From Azolla caroliniana (taxonomy: Eukaryota; Polypodiophyta), in contig JBHGNT010000002.1 in assembly GCA_043228905.1 (NCBI GenBank), positions 17,918,001 to 17,982,000 of the forward strand: 64,000 nucleotides of DNA, given 5' to 3'. A model generated the notes under the pieces. That model had not been told where the DNA came from. It searched no databases and was given only the letters and a program-made list of their open reading frames with translations. The position numbers were made by a program, and so were the translations under genes. Each line of letters begins with the position of its first letter. The stretch's first letter is position 1. This document shows positions 1-10,542 of this stretch, in pieces.

Positions 1-904
1 ATTAGTTCCTCAGGATCAAAGTGATCCGCACCCCGGAAGGCATCCTGTGTTGAAACACCGGGTCATTTAGAATAGGTAATATGTCGCATTCCTTTATTGA
101 TAAATACATGAGATGTCAAGAATTACAATTTTTTAACAAACTTTCAAGAATGTATCACGCATGCGCACATGACTTTTAAAAACATCAATAAAAAACACAG
201 TTAATATTATCAAGATTTCAAATTTAACCTATATTTTCTCAATTCATACACATATTTAGCCAAACATTCGCTTGGATTATGAGAATGCTTTCAACTATCA
301 TTGTAATATGCTTCATTTTACATAATGTTGAATTTGAATCCAATTGAACAATTTTAGAAACACAATTTTAATTCTATATTTCTCTCTAACTCCTATAAAG
401 CTTGTTATATTAAATGAGCAAAGTGCATTTTTGGGTATAATTAGACACATATTCACAAGTGAATATCACATTATATACCTCACATGCCCAACAACTTCTA
501 CGGACATTATATCCCAATCATATATGAACAACCTAAATGTAAGATCAAGTGAGCAACAACGTTGACTTAATATTTTTCTGTACACTCGAAATTAAATAAC
601 TAAGATTAAAGAGCTAAAAAATGCTAGAATAAAACTAAATTCAATTATATTAATAAAGAAACAATTATAACCAACATTTGTCATACAATCGATAAGTTCA
701 TCACCATCTATTCAATAAAAATTACACTTAACAACCACATACTTTGTGAGTCAACCAATACAAATATATGATAGACACTTAAAGTTTGCAAACCAATCAG
801 ATAGTGTAAAGAAATGGTACTCAAACAAAATAATCTTATATTCCACAACAAGTTTAGTGTTACAATTTTATAGTTACAAATACAAACTAATATACAATCA
901 CTCG
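1..904. other. AT-rich stretch, no gene recognised
   Basis: Only short open frames without recognisable motifs are present on either strand. The base composition is strongly AT-rich, like intergenic plant DNA. It lies just beyond the 3' end of the minus-strand methyltransferase relic and may hold its terminator or the end of that element, but I see no terminal repeat. Confidence 0.5.
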
Positions 905-1243
905 ATTAGGATGTTTGGAACAAGCTGCTCTCCAAGATCAGCTGATAGTGGTGCTGCATGAACATCTTTTGTCCCCTTAGCTGAATCTTGTATATGATCA
1001 GAACTTGATGCATCTTCAAGGTCGAGAAGGCGCCTCCTTTCTCGTCTATAGGTTCCATTGGCTCTCTAGAGGTCATCTGAAACATCTCTATTTCATTGAT
1101 ATGCTTTGCCCCAACCTCTTGGTCTTGGTCGAGACAATCCTAGATGCCTTGGATCCTCATCTTAATAAAATTTTCTTGGTCGGGGTCCTTTTTTAATGCG
1201 ACGTAGTTCCTGAACAGTTTAAGAGCACATGCAGTCATCGTTC

Positions 1244-1334
1244 CTAAATAAACAATCACACATATAAAAGTAAGAAAAGAAGACAAGAAATAATATTTCA
1301 TTTTAAAAAACATTGATGAAACTTAATAGATTAC
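1244..1334 (-). other. Intron interrupting the methyltransferase SAM-binding motif
   Basis: 91 nt, GTAATC...TTTAG on the minus strand. It splits the glycine-rich FSGTGT motif; splicing gives a continuous SGTGTMTACA reading. The join recreates a known motif without a frame change, which is good support for a real intron. Confidence 0.6.
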
Positions 1335-1624
1335 CTGTTCCAGAAAATAAGCCAAGAACCCAATCATCAAGGTTCGAGAACAACTCGACCAATCGATTAA
1401 TCAATCATTGGGGCTTTTGATAAGGGGTTACTAGACTCTTATCTCTAGGCACGTGGCGCAATTTCTTCGTTACAGTTGGGCACATGATATAGTTGACAAG
1501 GTTTCGCTCATTAACATGTGCCCAAGCCTTCTTCTCAGGAATTGCGTCGTAGTGGCCCACGCACATGTGCTCCACAATGCTCACCATTCGATCACCCAGG
1601 GTACGAGTTATGTTCGTTTTAACC

Positions 1625-1714
1625 CTATTCTATAATTGAATCGAAACAAGTTAATAAACATGTAGTAAGCAACAAGGAATCCATACATTAAATATATAGT
1701 AACATAATGCTTAC
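1625..1714 (-). other. Intron in methyltransferase relic
   Basis: Starts GTAAGC and ends AATAG on the minus strand, 90 nt. Splicing restores an open frame from the DIPYG exon into the exon with VKTNITRTLGDR. An earlier AG at the 3' side would create a stop, so the second AG is preferred. The presence of introns shows a eukaryotic gene rather than recent bacterial DNA. Confidence 0.55.
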
Positions 1715-3968
1715 CAATGCATATGTTCGGTGGCATGGTATCTCGACTTCAATGCAGTCGTGACCAATAACAACTGACCCATACTATGAAATATAACAAT
1801 AGGCCATAATGGTGCCAGGGTCAGCTCCGCAAAGTCCTTAACCATCTTCACTATTTGCGGATATTTGTATGGCACATCGTCGTATGTTGAGCTTGATATT
1901 CTGAAGCCATACGGTATATCCGCCACGAGCAATGTATAATGTCTCTTGGGTAATATGTCAAGCATATTACCCACATCACCATTATATACACTATAATACA
2001 ATTATCGGAAAGGATCACTCTTGTGCCAAAAGCTTTTTACGATATCCGAGTCCTCAGGCACCTCGAGCTCCTTTCCTTTTGTCATCCGTTTCTCGTATTT
2101 AGCTCGTTCCAAATGGGTGATGAAAGCGCTAGGTATACCTTCATTGTCGTCACTATTCTTCTTTGAACGAGGTGGTTTCTGTAATTATAAATTTTGTAAG
2201 AAGAAACCCATTATCCAAAAATCAAAAGAAACTAAAATTAGAATAAAGAACAAATCAACAAAGCAATCAAATCAAAATGATACATGCACATAGATGACTC
2301 ACTTTTGAAAATCTATGACCATTTCGTCAAGGCTAAACTCCTTGGCGGCCACGCTTGATTAATACAAATATCAATAATATGTCATCCTTAATTCCTTGCA
2401 GTGACCACCAAGGAAGTAGCTTCATATCTTCGGCTAACTCTTCAATTACTAAGTCACTTTTACTTGACTTAGATTTCATCTCCACCTGGGTCAAGCTTAG
2501 CCTTCTTTGATCTTTGTCCCTTTATTTCTTTATGCTCCCACATACTAAAAATGCGATCTTGGAGGTCCCATACCTCCCCTGTTCTAAAGGCAAGTTAAAA
2601 CCACGAGTCATATTTTCTCAAGCCTTCAAACTTGGTGCTTTCGTCAAATGCTATCCCCACTTCAAGTAGACATTGTCGTCACAATCCAGGATGCAGCCAA
2701 GGACCAAACTTTTGCAACGCATCAAGGTACTCGTGATGAAAGAACTTGATGTGCTCGATACATGACATCTTTTGTCTATAGCCGTTATTGTTGTTATGAT
2801 CCCAACTTAACAACTTGGCTTCGTCATGTGTAAGGCATGCATACACTTTACATTTTGCATACTTGAAGAAAGGGGTAAGAGGATACTCCTTGACCAGTTG
2901 ACGTCGGGTTTCAGTAGAGTGGGATCCTCCAATCACATAGTATGTGTAGTCATCTGCCGAAATGTACTTGAAGTCAACAATAGTAGGGCATTGATCTAGG
3001 TCAACCATTACTAAGAATGGCCTAACAGTCGCATGTGGATTAATCTTCATTTTGCTTTTTAAGTTCTGCACATGCAGTGAATGTGGCTCTCTAATTTCTT
3101 CTTCTTGTCTCCAGATCGATGGGTGGCCGTTGAATAGAGCAAATTGGTAAGTGAAATAATTGTCCTTTACGAACAAGCTTCGTCTTTACAATATTTTCTC
3201 TGATCTGGTTATGCTCTGAGGTGAGTATCCCCAATGAAATGTGGCCCCCTAGAGGAATAACTTCGATCTCGGCTTCTTCCTCCTCATCTTCTACGAACTC
3301 GAGGACCTTCGACTCGTCCTCTTCTAGTTGCTACCTTTTCTTGTACTTCTTATGTTCCGGTTTGGACTTCTTAGCAGACTTTGGTGGGGTTGTTGCTTGT
3401 GTGACCATCAGCTCTCCCTTAATGTACGGGTGCAAAGCAACAATCAAGTTGTTTTTTGTCTGAACATCCTTTTTTAGGGCTTTAGGGTGGCAGGAGTCGG
3501 TTATGAAATTACATTCATCGATCTTGACTCTGTGAACCCCCATCGAGCTATCAACATCGAAGAAGAGGTTCGATGAGTCGTTGTCTTCATATTTGATGTT
3601 CCTTACGTAGATGTAGGGGAATGTCTTTCCCACCTGCAACTTGCCTTCACCTTCAGACTTTGCAAGAATAAGGAGGTCCCCTTCTTCCTTGATGTAGATC
3701 AGTGTCCATTCAACTTGGGGGTAGCTGTTCAGGCGAGGCTCCCCACTCTTTTCGCCTAAAGTCTTCATCGTGTTATCGACAAAGGACTTTAAAGTGTCAT
3801 AACCTCTTGACTCGATAAATGTTTTGCGAGAATCAACTTTCATCATGGTGTCAGAAGGTCTTTTTGTTGGTGACGGAATTTTTAGTTTGAAGGATGGCAC
3901 CTTCTATTGTGGCTCACTGAAAACAACAAGTCATGACACAAGGATATAACAATAATCTTAATAATAAA

Positions 3969-4153
3969 CAATATAGACCTCTAAACTAAGGTAAAAATTA
4001 GCGAGAATCATACGTTTTTGTATAGAATGTTACATAAAAAACTTGAAGAAATAGACCAAAAAACAACTGCAAAAAATTTGACCAAATCTGATCTATTGAT
4101 CATGAAAAGCCCATTTTTCAACGGGAACAATATAGCCCATCTAAACTAAGGTA
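3969..4153. repeat. Pair of ~25-bp direct repeats in the divergent promoter region
   Basis: CAATATAG..CTCTAAACTAAGGTA at 3969-3993 recurs as CAATATAG.CCATCTAAACTAAGGTA at 4128-4153. Both lie between the two divergent genes, so they could be duplicated regulatory or transposase-binding sites, or remnants of a local duplication. Confidence 0.6.
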
Positions 4154-4162
4154 CCCTTTCCA

Positions 4163-4223
4163 TGCACTGCATCGAGTTCTCATTGAAAGGGACACTCTTT
4201 CAACAAGAACTCGATGTAGTGCA
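4163..4223. repeat. 61-bp near-perfect inverted repeat between the divergent genes
   Basis: Arms 4163-4180 and 4206-4223 pair over 18 bp with one mismatch. A symmetric 2-nt internal loop follows, then a further 7-bp stem (TTGAAAG 4183-4189 / CTTTCAA 4197-4203) and a 7-nt loop. It sits between the methyltransferase relic and the transposase-like relic. It could be a foldback, a bidirectional operator, or the fused end of an element. Confidence 0.75.
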
Positions 4224-4229
4224 TTGAGT

Positions 4230-6487
4230 TTCTTTTGAAAAAGTGACGAACAAGATACATTCTTGATTGCCAATATGCAACTTGTTAAGGACCATCATGT
4301 GGAATATTACCTTTCACTTACTACGAAGAGTTATCAAGTTGCTTTTAAAATTGCTTATAGCATCGGGAACATGAGGCTACAGAGAATTCAACATCGATTA
4401 TTGAAGGGGTGGTGGGTGCCTTTCAACAATTCAGAATCTCCATGTAAGGGCCTGATTGGGTGACATGTTGTTAGATGGATGGAGATTTATTTCTCAAAGC
4501 AATGTGATGTTATGCCCACCACTAGAAGGTTGCATTTGTTAGATAACTTCGCTCGTCGTGAGGTATACCAAGCCTATAAGGATGACATGTTATTGGAAAG
4601 TGTACCTTATATACAATATCGACATTTTAATCGTTTATGAAGATCGTAGTTTAACAATGTGGTCATACCCCGCAAGGTCTGGATGGGTGTTTGTTCGATC
4701 TACGCAAGTTTAAAAAGCTTCGCAAAGAGTGGGACAACAGATGAAGAAATAACAAAATATAAGACTTTATTGAGAGAACATCGAGAAAGCCAAGCGTTGG
4801 AAATATCTAAACCTATGCACCATCGTCAAAAAGCGCTTCAATTGCCAAAAAGATACATGTGCTTGATTATAGATGGGATGGATCAGAAGGAAACTTGTTT
4901 GCCACATTTTGGAAGGTTGCCGAAGGATATTGGAGATGAATGCCTAGTGCAGATGCACTTAGTAGGATGTCTTTTGTATTGTCAGACCATAAGGCCTCAA
5001 GTGTTCTTAACTTATCCAAATATCCACAACGACCCTAATCTTATAGTTACAGTCATGCAAAGAGTTCTACAGAGTTGGCAAGTTTTACTCCCACCAGTAC
5101 GATACGTGCAACTTGACAACACGACGAAAGAAAACAAGAACACAATTGTGTTTGGTTAGCTGAGCATGTTAGTAGACAAGGGTATTTTCAAAAAGATTAA
5201 GGTCAACTTCTTGCTAGTTGGTCATACACATGATCACATAGATCAAATGTGTAGTAGGTTCTCCAAGAAATTAGCGAGGTGTGATGCTTTCACACTTCTT
5301 GTGCTATCAAGGTTGATCGTTAAGGCTTATACCGCCAAGCCAAATGTGCAACATTTAGATGAAGTATATGATTTCAAGCGCTTTTGTTTCGATGGTGATG
5401 GGACTAGCTGTAGGGTTCTTGCTCCGCTTAATAATATAAGTTTTAACCACGTCTTCCTCATCTAAAAAAGTATGGTCGATCACAACCAGACCATGTTATA
5501 TGCCAAACAATACTGATCTAGTTCACAATGGGAGCCACAAGAAGGATGTAGGCTCTTATTGCATTTCCCAAATGCAATAATCTATGGTGTTGAGCAAATG
5601 CCCTATGACGACCATAAAAGATTGGTTGTTGGTAGTTCAATTGAAGAGCAAAAGATATATTGGATGCGGTGCCTTGAGGAAAAACAAAAAAAAATTGAGC
5701 GAATCAAAAAGTACGTTGGTGATCAAGATGTGGATTGGTGGGATGTCTTCTTTAATCATCAACATGCAATATTATTAGATAACCACAAAATCAATTCGAA
5801 TGGGCGCTTGGTGGCCCATCAATGGCAAGCACGACTGCTTTACAATCACTAGATAATCTTGAATTGAATAATCTAGTTCGTCTACGACAAAGAGATATTT
5901 ACGTGGGACCAAGATTATCACAAGTTGCAGAGGCGAGGTGACAAGGCAATCTACATGAGCTACAAGTTGGTATGTTGGTTAAAACATTAGTTGGGGGTGA
6001 TAAGTTGGACCATCCCTTTAGGATTGCCAAAATCATTGAAATTATTAAGGATGATAAAGGCAATCAAGTAATGTCTATTATGGTTCATTGGTATCATACC
6101 TCTTCCAAAGACGCATTTATTGGGAAGTACTCTTTAGAGATGGTTAAGGATGTCGAAGGCACAAGTGGAAAGCGAAGAAGAAAGAATCTACCAAGCACGT
6201 CTACTCTAGCACTTGATAATGTCGACATACTCGTGTATGACTTCTCCTTGACCAAAACATGCCATCTAAGACAGACTACAATCAAGATAATAAAAGAGAA
6301 GATCCCATATGTGCCAATTGACGCAACACAAAGACGAACAAGGAGTGACGTTGGATTGCAATTGGATGAAGACAATGCATTGGTTGCTAGTGATGATAAG
6401 GACGAAACCTCACAAAGCTCTTCTAGTTCATCGGGTGGGTCTGAAGGGGAAGGCGTATATCTAGGAAGTGATGGATCTCATATATGA
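4230..6487 (+). pseudogene. DUF7869-like transposase-type protein with BAH-like tail (decayed)
   Basis: Coding can be followed through several frames. A front block at 4263-4640 is followed by 4659-5159 (CLIIDGMDQKETCLPHF, then VRYVQLDNTTKENKN). The block 5166-5465 has KVNFLLVGHTHDHIDQMCSRFS, the signature I associate with DUF7869-type proteins. The block 5559-5852 carries a tryptophan-rich segment. The last block, 5972-6487, resembles a BAH or chromatin-reader fold (PFRIAKIIEI...VHWYHTSSKD) and ends in an acidic serine-rich tail. Stops interrupt it, for example TAG at 5157 just before LSMLVDKG. The aspartates and HTH motif suggest an RNase H-like transposase core, but that is inference. It is divergent from the ParB-methylase relic and the two probably came from one element. 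Confidence 0.5.
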
Positions 6488-6782
6488 AATGTAAATATTG
6501 TATGTTACATCAATATGGTGACTCACAAATATGTATAAATATACATGTTAGTCCTTTTGTAATTTTTGTACGTTCTCTTGTAAATTTCACGTGTCGATTA
6601 TTAGGGGCATTTTTTGAAAGCCCTATATTTTGGACATAGTATAAATCAATATATTTTGATTCAATTTCCAAAACCCTTTATGCATGCGATAGTCCTTTTT
6701 GTGAAATGACCTACTTTGTGCCTTTTTAGGATGAACTGTTCTTAAATTGTGACATATTACATGTTTCAAATGACCCTGTGTT
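6488..6782. other. Non-coding spacer
   Basis: AT-rich sequence between the transposase-like relic and a copia relic. It contains no recognisable motif. The right end of the older element must lie here if the element ended before the copia fragment, but no terminal repeat is visible. Confidence 0.4.
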
Positions 6783-7610
6783 TTGAGTATGCTCTTCATA
6801 TTCGGTATGACGGAATGCAAGTACGTCTCAACTCCTTTGGATAGGAATGTGAAGGTCTGCCCCAACTCCGAAACGACATGCGACCCTAAAAGGTTTCGAC
6901 AAATAGTCGAAAGCCTCATATATCTGACCATCACCCAGCCGAACCTCAGTTATCCGGTCGGACTTATTAGTTAATTTATTGCGCATCTAACCGTGTAGCA
7001 CCTTCAATGCGCGCACCGAATACTCAAGTATGTTAGCGGCACTAAGGACAGGGGGTTGCTATATCGAGCCAATACAATCGAAGAACGAGTCGGCTATACG
7101 AATATCAAGTGGGCCGGAAATGTCGACGACCGCAGCTCTATATCTAGATATGCATTCTCACTTGGAAGCGCCGTGGTCGCTTGGAGCAGTAAAAAGCAGC
7201 CGACATTAGCACTATCGAGCACCGAGGAGTGGTTGTCGCAACATGCGAAGCCATATGGCTAAAAAGGTAATCAAGGATCTACGTGTCGAGGTGTCCAATC
7301 CCGTTGTGATCTACTGAGACAACCTCAACAACATCCAGTTGGCGAAGAACCTCGTCTTTCACGCCCAAACAAAACACATTGAGGTGCACTACCATTTTGT
7401 TCGAGATGGTGTTCTCTCTGGTGAAGTGGAACTGCCGCATGTTTTGACGGATCGGTAGGTAGTCAATATCTTCACCAAACCATTTGGCTTAGACAAGTTG
7501 CGACAATTTTCCGGTGTACTAGGTGTGCAATACCTCGATATGTCGAACTTGAGGGGGAGGAATGAGGAAGATGACCGAGTCGGATATTGATTTCGACTTC
7601 GGGCCAACTA
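6783..7610 (+). pseudogene. Copia pol fragment H: RNase H end
   Basis: The frame reads FGMTECKYVSTPLDRNVK, then SLIYLTITQPNLSYPVGL, WAGNVDDRSSISRYAFSLGSAVVAW and LALSSTEEW. This is the normal succession at the 3' end of copia reverse transcriptase-RNase H. Stops (6973, 7261) and frameshifts break it. The reading ends near DMSNLRG at about 7555, as in related elements. Everything upstream of the RNase H region is missing, so it is a 5'-truncated relic. Confidence 0.8.
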
Positions 7611-8127
7611 AAGAAGCCGGAGTGCACGGGTCGGCCGAGAAAGCTAAGACTAGATGCATGGGGAGCCACTGGAACGGAAAACCCAAACCGGAACCAACCA
7701 AAAATGGGGGAGGCAGAGCTAGAAAGACTGAGATATAGATATGGGCCGATGTCGTGAAAGTTCTGGGAGTTGAAGACGAATCGGAGACGACCGATTCAGA
7801 CGAGAGCAAAAATGAATCTGATGTACCCGATTCAATCGAAATGATCGATTCAGTTGAGCCGAATCTACGATGGGCCAAGCGGACAAAAGGGCAACCTAAG
7901 CCGACGCCGAGACGGAGGAACCAACGGGTCAAGGGATGCCAACAAGGGAGCTGATAAGGGCCAAGGGAACAAACAAGCCGACTGAGAAAGCCAAGATGCG
8001 CGGAACCAAACTTGTCGTGGTAAGCAGAACCGGACCGGACAAGGAGCGCGAGCCAGGTGGGAGAACGTTAGAGGGAGTCGGAGGAGAGGACCAACTACCA
8101 CAAACACTGACACTACAATCTAACGTC
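7611..8127 (+). other. 3' untranslated region of copia relic H
   Basis: Between the end of the pol relic and the polypurine tract. It shows fragments of open frame rich in D/E/S without a recognisable domain. No separate gene is supported. Confidence 0.4.
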
Positions 8128-8584
8128 AAGTTGAGCTTGAGGGGGAGTCTTGAACGGATCTTACCTCAAGTTGACCTCAACCGGATCTGGATTGGCTGAA
8201 CAAGTCAGAGCCAGATCAGAGTCTAGAACGAAGAACCGGATCGGTATCTGGATGTTATCCGAAACCTAGAACCGGATCAGATTGTAACCTGTAGGCCGTT
8301 AGAGACCTACGAATCTAGCCTAGTACGTAGGCATGTTTTTAGGAGTTGGTGTCAGTTGCTCGTATGAGCGTTGAAGTACTTGTCAGTACTTCTGTCAGTC
8401 CTTTTAAGGACTTGTACAGAAGTGCTCATAGAGCACATTGTATGTACAGAGAGTTTTTAGTAGTTTGGAATATACACGATTTCTGTGTTCTGCTCTAACT
8501 TTGTCTCTCCCGTGTAAGGTTTCCATTAAACCTGTCTGTATTCTTTTGTTATCTAGACGAGCCGGTTTTGTCTTAGCTTCCGCA
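8128..8584 (+). mobile_element. Polypurine tract and 3' LTR of copia relic H
   Basis: GCTTGAGGGGGAGT at 8131-8144 is a typical copia polypurine tract. The LTR probably begins at about 8146 (TGAACGGATC) and may end at about 8584 (CTTCCGCA). There is no second copy in the window, so both limits are estimates. An earlier purine run (CTTGAGGGGGAGG, 7548-7560) overlaps the pol end and is not taken as the primer. Confidence 0.5.
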
Positions 8585-8800
8585 ATCGTATTCTTTTATA
8601 CTTCCCAACTAAGAGAGAAGATGTAGGCAAACTCAACCCTAAGTCCTCTCGTAGGAAAACACAAAGCCCTAAAACGAAGAAGAAGAAAATGGGAAAGAAC
8701 TCCTTAACCCTAAACCCTAGAGGAAGTAGAAGAAAAGATAAGTAAGGAAACCGTAATGGTGCACCTCCAAACAAAGATGAGGGACCACAAACCATAGAAA

Positions 8801-8846
8801 AGAAGAAGAAGAAGAAGAAGAAGAAGAAGAAGAAGAAGAAGAAGAA
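8801..8846. repeat. (AAG)15 microsatellite
   Basis: Perfect GAA/AAG trinucleotide run of about 46 bp, followed by AAACCCAAAAACCCTAA. It lies just outside the copia relic. Confidence 0.95.
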
Positions 8847-8875
8847 ACCCAAAAACCCTAACTGTCAACCCCCAA

Positions 8876-9056
8876 ACACCAAAATGGCCAACCCGAAATA
8901 AGCCCTCTTCTCCCCTTTTTATAGAGGAAATAAGGCGTTTATATTTGACATTTAATGAATTTAATATTTCCTTGGCCCAAAAGCAAAGTGAATAAAATGG
9001 CCGACCTAAAATAAGCCATCTTCTCCCATTTTTATCTAGATGAAATGAGGCACCTA
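8876..9056. repeat. Two diverged ~60-bp direct repeats
   Basis: AAAATGGCC-AACCC-GAAATAAGCC at about 8880 and AAAATGGCC-GACCT-AAAATAAGCC at about 8995 begin two matching blocks. Each continues through a TCTTCTCCC-rich run and a GA-rich end. They are about 115 bp apart and may be an internal LTR or 5' leader duplication of an old element. Confidence 0.55.
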
Positions 9057-9084
9057 TTCTTTTGTGCCAAGGGAATAAAATGCT

Positions 9085-9157
9085 CCTTGAATCACCCTTG
9101 GTTACTCTGCACCCCTCAGTCTACACTTAATGGCCCTAACCACTAGGCCACTGCCCC
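9085..9157 (-). mobile_element. tRNA-like SINE relic (box A only clear)
   Basis: On the minus strand, GGCAGTGGCCTAGTGGTTAGG at 9157-9137 fits a pol III box A (TGGCCTAGTGG). Downstream GGGTGATTCAAGG is a poor box B. The call rests on box A and its position; an old tRNA-derived SINE is the simplest reading. Confidence 0.35.
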
Positions 9158-9741
9158 TTATTTATTATTTGTTTGTTTTAATATATACATGTATTTGGGA
9201 GATGTGTGTGTATTCCCCAGTTAATGGAGGAATAGGTTGAAAATGTTAAGGCTCTAATCCTCATGTTAATGAAACTCAGTTGCTCGTCATCCTTTTCTCA
9301 TTCAATAATATTCCTATATAGCTTCAATGTAGATGTAGATGTAGTACCTATTAACAATTTAAAATGAAGATTGCGTTAGCTAAATATAAACTATATTGAT
9401 TTCTAAAGGCATAGCAAACAAAGCTATAATAATCTACCTGAGCCAGAGAACAAATACAATATCCAATCTCTTTCATTGGAGAACATTTCAAATGACAAAT
9501 ATCAATATTAGCTAGAATTCATTGATGGGTAAATCAAAATTCTCTATGTAAGATAAATATTCCTTACCAAACAAGGTTTTGTATCCCATGGCAACAAGAT
9601 CTCAAGGAGTGTGCTACAGGGTATCCTTGGTCCATCCTATGGAATACGATAATTCTCCATAAGGATACAGTCGTCAACTGTGCAAAATCTTTCACCATCT
9701 TCTCAAGTTGTTTGAACCTAAATGATTCATCATCATATGTT

Positions 9742-10275
9742 TGTTAGGGAATAAGTCCCTCCGGATGAGAGCCGAAGGAGCCAAAGGAATTAGACCAGAT
9801 GGAATCGGAGGGTGCCCGGAAATCGGATAAGATGGATCCCGAAGGAGTCTAGCCGGATCCGGTATGAACCAGGAAGTAGGAACATTTTGTAAATATTTTT
9901 AGACGTGACCATTGAGGTCATATTTGTAAATAGTCCATAAGTTATATGAGTATAAATATAACTAGGGCAAATAGTGTTTTACATAGAGGTTGTTATTCTT
10001 ATTGTTGTACAGACATAGAGAGAGAGATATAGTGTGTGAGACACAAAAAGTTTTTCTGTTGTAACCGCCGGTTGGCGAAGACATAGCTCGAGGTCGTTGC
10101 CTCCAAGTCTCCCATTGTATTTTTCTTCTCATAGTGATAGTTGGAGTTTGTGGGCTCCCGTGGTTTTTCCCTCTTAGGGTTTTCCACGTTAACATACTGT
10201 GTTGTCTCATTTTGTTTTCTGTATCTTCCATTGTGTCATTGAGACTCGGTTGTGGCCGAGCACTATTTCCGTACA
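9742..10275 (+). mobile_element. 5' LTR of a truncated copia element (family related to D/E)
   Basis: Starts TGTTAGGGAATAAGTCCCTCC and ends CTATTTCCGTACA. Three bases later comes TGGTATCAGATC, the primer-binding site. A TATA box (GAGTATAAATATAAC, about 9947) and the segment GGGCTCCCGTGGTTTTTCCC match the LTR at 53923-54404, which identifies the family. The 534-bp LTR is complete, but only the first part of gag follows. Confidence 0.8.
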
Positions 10276-10278
10276 ATC

Positions 10279-10290
10279 TGGTATCAGATC
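10279..10290 (+). promoter_or_regulatory. Primer-binding site, initiator Met-tRNA type
   Basis: TGGTATCAGATC, three bases inside the LTR, differs by one base from the TGGTATCAGAGC of D, E, F and I. The 3' end of initiator Met-tRNA primes minus-strand DNA synthesis here. Confidence 0.8.
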
Positions 10291-10299
10291 GAACAACAA

Positions 10300-10542
10300 A
10301 TGGAAGAGTCATTTGTAAGCATGTTCAAGCCCACCGACTCCAACTACCCAATGTGGAAGTCGAAGATGAGGGACATGCTCGTGGCTAAAGATCTCTAGTT
10401 GTCGGTACAATTCGGGGACAAGAAACCAAACAAAATCGATGCCATGACCTGGGAAGTAATGCATATGAAGAAGACTGCATACATGCGATGCTTCATCGAC
10501 ATGAGCCTATACAACAACTTCAATGAAGAAAGTAAGGCTCAT
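10300..10542 (+). pseudogene. Copia gag N-terminal fragment
   Basis: Begins ATG-GAA-GAG 10 bases after the primer-binding site and reads MEESFVSMFKPTDSNYPMW, then MRDMLVAKDL, VMHMKKTAYMRCFIDMSLYN. It is a close relative of the D gag at 54434. A TAG stop follows AKDL, and the homology ends at about 10540 (KAHV), where unrelated AT-rich DNA begins. It is a 3'-truncated copy. Confidence 0.8.

Larger units (their letters stand above)
905..3900 (-). pseudogene. Spliced ParB-like + beta-class DNA methyltransferase protein (decayed)
   Basis: Reading the minus strand, an open N-terminal part (3900-3331) is followed after a frame change by a ParB-like block (3176-2679; YYVIGGSHSTETRRQL, then FKYAKCKVYACLTHDEAKLLSWDHN). 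A methylase block at 2001-1715 contains DIPYG (motif IV-like). Two introns fit GT-AG rules: 1714-1625 (GTAAGC...AATAG) and 1334-1244 (GTAATC...TTTAG). Joining them keeps the frame and puts FSGTG next to TMTACALKLFRNYVAL, a motif I-like SAM-binding site. Motif IV before motif I is the beta-class order. In-frame stops (for example at 2679 and 2002) and at least two frameshifts mark it as dead. ParB-plus-methylase fusions are known to me mainly from phages and bacterial mobile elements. The job here is inferred: DNA modification tied to a mobile element. The C-terminal end near 905 is approximate. Confidence 0.6.

Noticed and set aside
7548-7560. Purine run as 3' primer of copia H
   Set aside because: It overlaps the end of pol; a second run at 8131-8144 is in the better position.
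8553-8852. Phenylalanine-rich minus frame
   Set aside because: It is a translation of the AAG microsatellite.
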